Position numbers and translations under genes: made by a program
From: Pseudopelagicola sp.
GTDB taxonomy: Bacteria > Pseudomonadota > Alphaproteobacteria > Rhodobacterales > Rhodobacteraceae
Length of the DNA: 34,003 nucleotides
Direction: 5' to 3'
Assembly: GCA_026195905.1 (NCBI GenBank)
Contig: JAPHRE010000065.1
Location: 1-34,003, forward strand
Notes under the pieces: generated by a model
Database searches by the model: none
Seen by the model: only the letters and a program-made list of their open reading frames with translations
Told to the model about the DNA's origin: nothing
Part shown: positions 8,507 through 15,306 of the stretch, piece after piece
How positions within the stretch are numbered: position 1 is the stretch's first letter
How the letters are laid out: each line of letters starts with the position of its first letter

Positions 8507-9801
8507 TGCGGTTTGTTCTGACATGTGTTCTTGTGCTGGCGGCGTTGCCGCTTCGGGCCGGGGTCGAGATCAGGGAAGTGACCTCTCCGGGCGGAATCAC
8601 GGCATGGCTCGTTGAGGAGCCGTCAATTCCCTTTGTGGCGCTTGAGATTCGGTTCAGGGGCGGTGCGTCGCTTGATGCGCCGGGCAAACGCGGGGCGATC
8701 AACCTTATGACCGGTCTTCTTGAAGAAGGGGCCGGAGATTTGGATGCGCGCGGATTTGCGCGGGCCGCCGAGTCGCTTGCCGCGAGCTTTAGCTATAGTG
8801 CGGGGGATGACACGGTCTCTATTTCGGCGCGATTCCTGACCGAAAACCGCGATCAGGCGTTGGATCTTTTGCGTCTGTCGCTTGTGGAGCCTGCGTTTTC
8901 GCAAAAGGCGATTGACCGGGTGCGGGGACAGGTGATCTCTGGGTTGCGCAGCGATGAAAAAGACCCCAACGCCATTGCCGGGCGCACGTTCAAGGCGCTG
9001 GCCTTTGGCGACCATCCTTACGGCTCGCCGAGCAACGGCACGATTGAGAGCGTCAGCGCCCTCACACGCGAGGATATTGTGGCGGCGCATAAGGCGGCGC
9101 TGGCGCGGGATCGTCTTTATGTGGCGGCGGTGGGCGACATTACCGAAGCCGAACTTGGGCCGATGCTTGACCGTTTGTTGGGTGATCTGCCCGAGACCGG
9201 CGCGCCGATGCCCGGCGACGCGGAGTTGAGCCTTGAAGGGGGTGTTGAGGTTGTCGCCTTTGATACGCCGCAATCGGTTGCCCATTTCGGCCATGCCGGG
9301 ATTGACCGGCATGACGAGGATTTCTTTGCCGCCTATGTGATGAACGTGATCCTTGGCGGTGGCGGGTTCGAGAGCCGCCTGATGACCGAGGTGCGCGAGA
9401 AGCGCGGACTGACCTATGGCGTCTATTCATACCTCGCGCCCAAGGATCGCGCGGCGCTCTATCTTGGGAGCGTGGCGTCAGCGAATGACCGCATTGCCGA
9501 GGCGATTTCGGTTATCCGCGACGAATGGCGGCGATTGGCACAAGAGGGCGTGACGCAGGACGAGCTTGAGAAGGCCAAGGCGCTTTTGACGGGGGCGTAT
9601 CCGCTTCGGTTTGATGGCAATGGCGCGATTGCGCGGATCATGGTCGGTATGCAGATGGACGATTTGCCCATCGACTATATCGCGACGCGCAATGACAAGG
9701 TCAACGCCGTGACGCGCGAGGACGTCAACCGGGTTGCGGCGGAATTGCTTGACCCTGACGGGTTGCACTTTGTCGTTGTAGGCAAGCCAGAGGGGCTATG
9801 A
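8503..9801 (+). CDS. M16 family peptidase-like protein, non-catalytic partner (exported)
   Basis: A 432-residue M16 protein with an N-terminal signal peptide (MMRFVLTCVLVLAALPLRA). Where the partner has HxxEH, this one reads NLMTGLLEEGAG (about residues 68-79), so the zinc ligands are missing. The second-domain elements are present: LGGGGFESRLMTEVREKRG and the TYGVYSYL stretch, which in M16 pairs contribute substrate-binding Arg/Tyr residues. This is the pattern of heterodimeric M16 pairs, as in mitochondrial processing peptidase alpha and beta: one subunit cuts, the other supplies half the chamber. It overlaps the upstream gene by 4 nt and ends 8 nt from the convergent aldehyde dehydrogenase gene. 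Confidence 0.92.
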   Translation: MMRFVLTCVLVLAALPLRAGVEIREVTSPGGITAWLVEEPSIPFVALEIRFRGGASLDAPGKRGAINLMTGLLEEGAGDLDARGFARAAESLAASFSYSAGDDTVSISARFLTENRDQALDLLRLSLVEPAFSQKAIDRVRGQVISGLRSDEKDPNAIAGRTFKALAFGDHPYGSPSNGTIESVSALTREDIVAAHKAALARDRLYVAAVGDITEAELGPMLDRLLGDLPETGAPMPGDAELSLEGGVEVVAFDTPQSVAHFGHAGIDRHDEDFFAAYVMNVILGGGGFESRLMTEVREKRGLTYGVYSYLAPKDRAALYLGSVASANDRIAEAISVIRDEWRRLAQEGVTQDELEKAKALLTGAYPLRFDGNGAIARIMVGMQMDDLPIDYIATRNDKVNAVTREDVNRVAAELLDPDGLHFVVVGKPEGL

Positions 9802-9809
9802 CGCGCGGC

Positions 9810-12149
9810 CTATTCGCCGTAGGGAATCCAGATATTCTTGACCTCGGTGGACGCCTCCAGAAAGGCGCGGGTGTGGTCGTTGGACCAGTCCCGCGCGCTG
9901 GCGTTGTTGACCCATGTGCGTTTGAGTTTCCCGGCGCTTTCGTGTTCGATGCTGGCCGAAAGGTCGGTTGAGGAAAAGCTCCAGACCGCGTCGATATCAA
10001 GATGCCCGGCCATAGGCGTGGCAAGGTCTTTGTGCGCGCCGGTGAGGATATTGACGACACCGCCCGGCACATCGGAGGTTTCCAACACCTGATAAAAATC
10101 CGTCGCCGCCAGCGGGAACGGCTCGGACGCGGCGAGGATCACCCGGTTGCCCATCGCAATGGCCGGTGCCATGACCGAGACAAGGCCCAGAAGCGAGGCG
10201 TCGTCCGGGCAAAGCGCGGCAATCACGCCGACAGGTTCCTTGACGGCCAAGGCGACGCCCCGGATCGGCACGCCATGCACCTGCCCATCATATTTGTCGG
10301 CCCATGCGGCGGCGGTAAAGAGGCGGCGCAGGGAGGCCTCGACCTCTTTCGCGCCAGAGCGCCCGCCGGTCATTGCGTTGATCCGGCTGGCAAATTCGCC
10401 GCTCCGGGCCGAGAGGTTTTCGGCGATGTAATAGAGCACCTGCGCGCGTTGATGGCCGGACATGGCGGACCAGCCCTTGGCCCCGCGCGCGGCTTCCACC
10501 GCGTTGCGCAGGTCTTTGCGATTGGCGAGCGGCGCTTGGCCCAAGAGGTTGCCATTGCGGCCATAGACGGCGCGGGAATAGCCGCCATCGGGTCGGGCCT
10601 GTTTGCCGCCGATATAGAGTTTGGCGGTGCGGTCGAGCGCATCGTCCGGCGCGCCTTTGCCTTTGAAGCCTTCAACCGGCGCGAGGGGTTTGGTCTTGCC
10701 CTTGGGTTTGGTATAGGCGGCAAGCCCCTCCCAACCACCTTCGCGGCCAAAGCCGCTTTCGCGCAGGCCGCCGAAACCGGCGGCGGCGTCGAACATATTG
10801 GACCCGTTGATCCAGACCACCCCGGCGGCCAATTGCGGCGCAATGCCGAGGGCGAGGTTGATATTCTCGCTCCAGACCGACGCGGCGAGGCCATAGCGGG
10901 TATTGTTGGCCAAGGCTACGGCCTCGGTCGGGGTTCGGAAGGTGGCAGAGACAAGGACCGGGCCAAAGATTTCCTCTTGCATGAGGGGGGCGGAGGGCGA
11001 CAGGCCGGTGATGAGGGTCGGCGGGTAGAAATGCCCCTCGACGGGCATATCGACATCGGCGCGATAGGTCTCGCCCTCGGTGCAGGCGTCGACCATATCC
11101 GAGATGCGGGCGCGTTGTGTGGCGTCGATCAGGGCGCCCACGTCGATACATTTGTCGAGCGGATTGCCAAGGCGCAGGCGGTCCATGCGGGCCTTGAGCT
11201 TGCGGTGAAACCGATCCGCGATGCCTTCCTGGACAAGGAGGCGCGACCCGGCGCAGCAGACCTCGCCCTGATTAAACCAGATGGCATCAACAAGCCCTTC
11301 GATGGCCGAGTCGATATCGGCGTCGTCAAAGACGATGAAGGGCGATTTCCCCCCTAATTCGAGGGTCAAAGCCTTGCCCGACCCGGCGGTTGCGGTGCGG
11401 ATTTTGCGGCCAACTTCGGTTGAGCCGGTAAAGGCGATCTTGTCGATATCGGGGTGTGCGACGATTTTTTCGCCCACCGGGCCATCGCCGGTCACGATAT
11501 TGACGACGCCTTTGGGCAGGCCCGCCTGTTGGCAGATATCAGCAAACAGAAGCGCGGTCAGAGAGGTCTGTTCCGCGGGTTTGAGGACGGCCGTATTGCC
11601 CATCGCAAGCGCCGGGGCGATCTTCCATGCGAGCATCAGAAGGGGGAAGTTCCACGGGATGATCTGACCGCAGACGCCGAGCGGTTCGCGGTCGGGCAGG
11701 TCGCTCTGCATCAGGTCGGCCATGCCCGCGTGGTAATAGAAATGCCGCTGTGCGAGCGGCACGTCGATGTCGCGGCTCTCGCGGATCGGTTTGCCGTTGT
11801 CGAGGGTTTCCAGAACGGCAAACAGGCGGGCGTGTTTTTGCAGCAGCCGGGCAATGGCATAGAGATACCGGGCGCGGGCGTGGCCGCCGAGCTTGGCCCA
11901 TTTGCCTTGCGCTTTGCGGGCGGCGGCAACGGCGGCGTCGACATCCTCGGGGGTGGCCTGTGAGAGTTTCGCAAGCGTCTCGCCATTGGCGGGGTTTTGC
12001 GACAGGAAGTCGTCGGTTGCGGCGGTCCAGTCGCCGTCGATGAAATGCCCGAACCGCGCGCCTTGGTCGATGATCCATGCCAGCGCGTCACCCGCATTTT
12101 CCGGGGCGGGGCCGTAGTCCATAGATTGAAAAATATCCTTGATGGTCAT
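9810..12149 (-). CDS. ALDH16-type two-domain aldehyde dehydrogenase
   Basis: A 779-residue NAD(P)-dependent aldehyde dehydrogenase with a complete N-terminal ALDH domain (about 30-490) and a second, shorter ALDH-like domain (about 505-779). The first domain has all key residues: N167 in IPWNF, K190 in LKPAE, E264 in LELGGKSP, the nucleophile C298 in GEVCCAGSR, and E393 in EEIFGPV. The second domain has a Rossmann-like part (VGVIAALCPDDASLLGLVSV) but no catalytic cysteine region. This is the ALDH16 architecture, known from human ALDH16A1 and a catalytically active bacterial enzyme from Loktanella. GGAG precedes the start. It lies 20 nt after deoC, so acetaldehyde from deoxyribose phosphate is a plausible substrate (inference). 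Confidence 0.93.
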   Translation of the reverse strand: MTIKDIFQSMDYGPAPENAGDALAWIIDQGARFGHFIDGDWTAATDDFLSQNPANGETLAKLSQATPEDVDAAVAAARKAQGKWAKLGGHARARYLYAIARLLQKHARLFAVLETLDNGKPIRESRDIDVPLAQRHFYYHAGMADLMQSDLPDREPLGVCGQIIPWNFPLLMLAWKIAPALAMGNTAVLKPAEQTSLTALLFADICQQAGLPKGVVNIVTGDGPVGEKIVAHPDIDKIAFTGSTEVGRKIRTATAGSGKALTLELGGKSPFIVFDDADIDSAIEGLVDAIWFNQGEVCCAGSRLLVQEGIADRFHRKLKARMDRLRLGNPLDKCIDVGALIDATQRARISDMVDACTEGETYRADVDMPVEGHFYPPTLITGLSPSAPLMQEEIFGPVLVSATFRTPTEAVALANNTRYGLAASVWSENINLALGIAPQLAAGVVWINGSNMFDAAAGFGGLRESGFGREGGWEGLAAYTKPKGKTKPLAPVEGFKGKGAPDDALDRTAKLYIGGKQARPDGGYSRAVYGRNGNLLGQAPLANRKDLRNAVEAARGAKGWSAMSGHQRAQVLYYIAENLSARSGEFASRINAMTGGRSGAKEVEASLRRLFTAAAWADKYDGQVHGVPIRGVALAVKEPVGVIAALCPDDASLLGLVSVMAPAIAMGNRVILAASEPFPLAATDFYQVLETSDVPGGVVNILTGAHKDLATPMAGHLDIDAVWSFSSTDLSASIEHESAGKLKRTWVNNASARDWSNDHTRAFLEASTEVKNIWIPYGE

Positions 12150-12169
12150 GGTCTTGTCTCCCGTCGCCG

Positions 12170-13162
12170 TTACCCGATCGGGTGGCGGTAGCTGGCTGAA
12201 TACTGGCCTGTGACGTGGTGTTCGAGTTGGCGCTCGATATCGCCCAGAAGAGAGGACGCGCCGAACCGGAACAGGTCCGGCTGAAGCCAGCGGTGGCCCA
12301 ACTCTTCCTTGATGAGCGACAGGTAGATGAGCGCGTCCTTGGCCTTGGAAATCCCGCCTGCGGGTTTGTAGCCGACGCGGTGCCCGGTGCGGTCAAAATA
12401 GTCGCGGATGGCGCGGATCATCACGAGGGAAACCGGCAATGTCGCGTTGACGCTTTCCTTGCCGGTCGAGGTTTTGATGAAGTCGGCCCCGGCCATCATG
12501 CAGACCAATGAGGCCCGCGCGACATTGCGCAGCGAGCCGAGTTCGCCGGTGGCGAGGATCGTCTTTATATGGGCATTGCCACAGGCCTCGCGGAAGGCGC
12601 GCACCTCGTCATAGAGCGCCTGCCAGTCGCCGGTCAGGACATGGCGGCGGGAGATCACGATGTCGATCTCGGAGGCACCCGCATCGACGCTGGCGCCGAT
12701 TTCGGCGAGGCGCAGGTTGAACGGCGAAAGCCCCGCAGGAAAGCCGGTCGAGACGGCGGCGACGGGGAGGCCGGAGCCTTGCAGGGCGGACACGGCGGGG
12801 GCGATCATCTCGTGATAGACACAGACCGCGCCCACGGTCAGCCCCTCCATGCCGAGCGCAGCAAGGAGATCGGGGCGGACGGGGTGGCGGGCCTTGGCGC
12901 AGAGACGGGCGACGCGGCCCGGTGTGTCGTCGCCGGAAAGCGTTGTCAGGTCAATGCAGCTTATGGCCTTGCAGAGCCACGCGGCCTGATGGTCTTTCTT
13001 GACCGAGCGGCGGCCCGGAAGGGCGGCGACGCGGCGTTCGATGGCAGAGGTGTTGGCCGCAGCGCGGCGCACCCAGTCGAGATCGAGCGGCATACCCGGA
13101 TTGCGCGCCTCAAGCGTCTGGGGAAGGTGTTGGGTGGTGTCTGAAATGCGCGTCGCGGTCAT
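12170..13162 (-). CDS. deoC: deoxyribose-phosphate aldolase, long (eukaryote-like) type
   Basis: Class I aldolase that splits 2-deoxyribose 5-phosphate into acetaldehyde and glyceraldehyde 3-phosphate during deoxynucleoside breakdown. Active-site residues are visible: the Schiff-base lysine K230 in DFIKTSTGK, K266 in GYKPAGG, and D167 in EIDIVI. At 330 residues it is longer than the roughly 220-260-residue E. coli type, with an extra N-terminal segment (about 1-60) like the human DERA class. A G-rich site (AGGGGGG) lies 5 nt before the ATG. It is the first gene of a two-gene operon with the ALDH16 enzyme. No thymidine phosphorylase or phosphopentomutase gene is in the window. Confidence 0.95.
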   Translation of the reverse strand: MTATRISDTTQHLPQTLEARNPGMPLDLDWVRRAAANTSAIERRVAALPGRRSVKKDHQAAWLCKAISCIDLTTLSGDDTPGRVARLCAKARHPVRPDLLAALGMEGLTVGAVCVYHEMIAPAVSALQGSGLPVAAVSTGFPAGLSPFNLRLAEIGASVDAGASEIDIVISRRHVLTGDWQALYDEVRAFREACGNAHIKTILATGELGSLRNVARASLVCMMAGADFIKTSTGKESVNATLPVSLVMIRAIRDYFDRTGHRVGYKPAGGISKAKDALIYLSLIKEELGHRWLQPDLFRFGASSLLGDIERQLEHHVTGQYSASYRHPIG

Positions 13163-13256
13163 ATGACCCCCCTGTTCGGATCACCGGCAGGGTGTCATGC
13201 CATGCGGGGCTTGGCAAGATTGCACAGCCCGTTGAAAGCGCGGAAGAAAGCCCCGG

Positions 13257-15002
13257 TTATGCGGCATCTCCGGCTGGTAAGAGGGCGCGCATGGCGTCGT
13301 ATTGCGACAGGAAAACCCGGCCCGACAGATCGTCGAGGAAATGGCTGCGCTGAAGCCGGTCCATGACCGGGCCTTTGACCTCGGAGAGGTGTAGCGTAAT
13401 GCCGATTTCATGCAGGCGGCGGTTGGCCTCTTCGAGGCTTTCCAGCGCGCTCATGTCGATCTCGTTCACGGCCGAGCACATCAGGACCACGTTGCGGATC
13501 TCGTTGTCGCCCACGACCCGGTCATAGAGGTAATCCTCAAGGTAGCGGGCATTGGCGAAATAGAGGCTTTCGTCGATGCGCAGGGTCACAAGGGATGGGT
13601 CGGTTTGCACGTCATGGCGCAGGATGTTGCGGAAATGCTGGGTGCCGGGAACGAGGCCGACTTCGGCCACATGGGGGCGCGACGTCTTGTAGAGAAACAG
13701 GCCGATGGAGATCAGCACGCCCGACGAGACGCCAACCTCGACGCCAAATCCAAGGGTCAGCAGGATGGTGGCGGCGACGGCGGAGAAATCGACGCGGGAA
13801 TAGCGCCATGTGCGCTTGAGGATCGAGAGGTCAACAAGGCTTAGGACGGCGACGATGATCGTTGCGGCGAGGGTCGCCTTGGGGAGGAAGAAAAGGAGCG
13901 GTGTCAGGAGCAGCGCGGCCAGCGCGATGCCGATGGCGGTAAAGGCGCCGGCGGCGGGGGTTTCGGCACCTGCGTCAAAGTTCACCACAGAGCGGGCGAA
14001 GCCGCCTGTGACCGGATAACCCCCTGAAATTGCAGAGGCAATATTGGCAGTGCCGAGGCCGACGAGTTCCTGATCGGGGATGATGCGTTGGCGTTTCTTG
14101 GCTGCAAGGGTCTGGGCGACAGAGACGGATTCGACAAAGCCGATGATCGAGATCAGCAGCGCCGAGACAAACAGCGAGGACCAGATTTCGCCGGAAAAGC
14201 TCGGCATGGTCAGCGGGGGAAGGCCCATCGGCACCTCACCGACAATGCGCACGCCGTGGTTTTGCAGGCCAAAGAGCCATGTGACGAGGGTTGTCACGGC
14301 GACCGCGCCGACCGGGCCAGCCTTGGCGAGGATATCGGCGAGGCGGGGCTTGAGGCCCGCATTGAGCAAGAGCGGTTTGAGCCCTTTGCGGACCCAGAAC
14401 AAGAAGCCGGTCGCCACGATGCCGATCACCAGCGTGATGAGGTTGGTTTCGGGCAGGTGCGCAAGGATCGAGCCGAGCAGCGAGGGCAGGCTATGGCCAT
14501 GTGCGTCGACGCCGAGAAGGTGTTTCAATTGCGAGGTGGCGATGAGGATGCCGGAGGCGGTTATGAACCCGGCGATGACCGGGTGCGACAGAAAATTTGC
14601 AATGAATCCAAGGCGAAAAACGCCCATGAGGGTCAGTATCAGACCAGAGATGAAGGCCAGCGTAATGGCGGCGGCGGCGTATTCGGCGGTGCCTTGGAGG
14701 GCGAGGTTGCCAACCGCGGCGGCGGTCATCAGAGAGACCACGGCGACCGGGCCAACGGCAAGGGCGCGGGAGGTGCCGAAGATGGCATAGGCGACCAGCG
14801 GCAGGATCGAGGCGTAAAGGCCCATCTCGGGCGGCAGCCCCGCAAGCAGCGCATAGGCCAGAGATTGCGGGATGAGCATGATCGTCACGATCACGGCGGC
14901 GACGAGATCGGAGGTCAGTGTATCGCGGTCATAGGTCTTGCCCCATTGCAGGATCGGCAGGTTACGCTCGAGCAGGGCGCGGGTTGAACGGGGCAGGGGC
15001 AT
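13257..15002 (-). CDS. SulP family anion transporter with STAS domain
   Basis: A 581-residue inner-membrane transporter. Residues about 25-410 are highly hydrophobic with some 11-14 segments, beginning with the SulP signature region around IPQSLAYALLAGLPPEMGLY. A cytosolic STAS domain follows (about 440-560, RNVVLMCSAVNEIDMSALES). SulP proteins carry sulfate, bicarbonate or other anions; the sequence does not fix the substrate. The frame is open to 15116, but I choose the ATG at 15002 because AAAGGA lies about 9 nt upstream and the extra 38 residues are not SulP-like. Its position 304 bp downstream of the sulfide:quinone reductase fusion, in the same direction, suggests a sulfur oxyanion cargo (inference). 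A candidate operator overlaps its promoter region. Confidence 0.9.
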   Translation of the reverse strand: MPLPRSTRALLERNLPILQWGKTYDRDTLTSDLVAAVIVTIMLIPQSLAYALLAGLPPEMGLYASILPLVAYAIFGTSRALAVGPVAVVSLMTAAAVGNLALQGTAEYAAAAITLAFISGLILTLMGVFRLGFIANFLSHPVIAGFITASGILIATSQLKHLLGVDAHGHSLPSLLGSILAHLPETNLITLVIGIVATGFLFWVRKGLKPLLLNAGLKPRLADILAKAGPVGAVAVTTLVTWLFGLQNHGVRIVGEVPMGLPPLTMPSFSGEIWSSLFVSALLISIIGFVESVSVAQTLAAKKRQRIIPDQELVGLGTANIASAISGGYPVTGGFARSVVNFDAGAETPAAGAFTAIGIALAALLLTPLLFFLPKATLAATIIVAVLSLVDLSILKRTWRYSRVDFSAVAATILLTLGFGVEVGVSSGVLISIGLFLYKTSRPHVAEVGLVPGTQHFRNILRHDVQTDPSLVTLRIDESLYFANARYLEDYLYDRVVGDNEIRNVVLMCSAVNEIDMSALESLEEANRRLHEIGITLHLSEVKGPVMDRLQRSHFLDDLSGRVFLSQYDAMRALLPAGDAA

Positions 15003-15035
15003 CTCGGAATCCTTTCGCGTGATGGTCCCCTGATA

Positions 15036-15053
15036 TATTCGGAATGGTGAATA
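15036..15053. promoter_or_regulatory. TATTC-N8-GAATA palindrome, candidate SqrR/BigR-type operator of sulP
   Basis: TATTC (15036-15040) and GAATA (15049-15053) form perfect 5-bp half-sites around an 8-bp spacer. The core ATTC-N8-GAAT is the pattern I recall for SqrR, the sulfide-responsive ArsR-type repressor of Rhodobacter capsulatus. The site lies 34-51 bp upstream of the sulP start codon and overlaps the only AT-rich promoter-like stretch (AATATATC read on the - strand). The matching layout and the sulfur context support an operator; the repressor gene itself is not in the window. Confidence 0.5.
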
Positions 15054-15163
15054 AGTGAAGGGGTTATTACCGTCCCGTGCCGGAGGCTCGCAAGAAAGTG
15101 TGCCGAATCGGCGCAAAAACAGGGCAACGCGCGCTGGTTAATGGCAAAAACACGGGTCTGCAT

Positions 15164-15196
15164 CGCGTCGGTATCACGTCGGTATTGCATCGGTGT
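15164..15196. repeat. three imperfect 11-bp direct repeats
   Basis: CGCGTCGGTAT (15164-15174), CACGTCGGTAT (15175-15185) and TGCATCGGTGT (15186-15196) follow each other without a gap. The shared core is TCGGT at one-helical-turn spacing. They lie between the terminator-like hairpin of the SQR gene and the sulP promoter region. A binding site for a regulator is possible; no function is shown. Confidence 0.4.
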
Positions 15197-15271
15197 GGGG
15201 ATGCGGATTAGCGGGTGTGAACGCTGCGCACGATGGTTAAGTCGCCGTGCGCGGTTACCGAAAGATGAAGC

Positions 15272-15297
15272 GCCAAGGGCTTTCGAATGCCCTTGGC
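15272..15297 (-). terminator. hairpin terminator of the SQR fusion gene
   Basis: GCCAAGGGC (15272-15280) and GCCCTTGGC (15289-15297) form a perfect 9-bp stem with an 8-nt loop, starting about 10 nt beyond the stop codon of the SQR gene. Read on the - strand the stem is followed by a weak T-rich run (CTTCATCTTT), so termination is likely but perhaps not complete. Confidence 0.6.
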
Positions 15298-15306
15298 CAC
15301 AGGTCT

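Larger units (their letters stand above)
15003..15306. other. 304-bp intergenic region between the SQR fusion and sulP
   Basis: No gene is visible here. Reading along the - strand from the SQR stop, it holds a 9-bp hairpin (15272-15297), three imperfect 11-bp repeats (15164-15196), and, close to sulP, a TATTC-N8-GAATA palindrome within an AT-richer stretch (15031-15056) that probably contains the sulP promoter. The layout suggests that sulP has its own promoter rather than depending only on read-through from the SQR gene. Confidence 0.6.

Noticed and set aside
7058-8524. 488-codon open frame opposite the first M16 gene
   Set aside because: Antisense shadow; the M16 protein has a signal peptide, zinc motif and ribosome binding site, while this frame is Arg/His-rich without recognisable features.
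8503-9801. Second M16 gene as a decayed pseudogene because HxxEH is missing
   Set aside because: The frame is full length, starts with a signal peptide, is translationally coupled and keeps the second-domain motifs, as expected for a non-catalytic partner.
10002-11357. 451-codon open frame on the + strand opposite the ALDH16 gene
   Set aside because: It is the antisense shadow of a GC-rich gene with every catalytic motif on the other strand; the translation is Gly/Ala/Arg-rich and matches no family.
15164-15196. Short tandem repeats as a possible CRISPR remnant
   Set aside because: Units are only 11 bp, contiguous, without spacers, and no cas genes are present.
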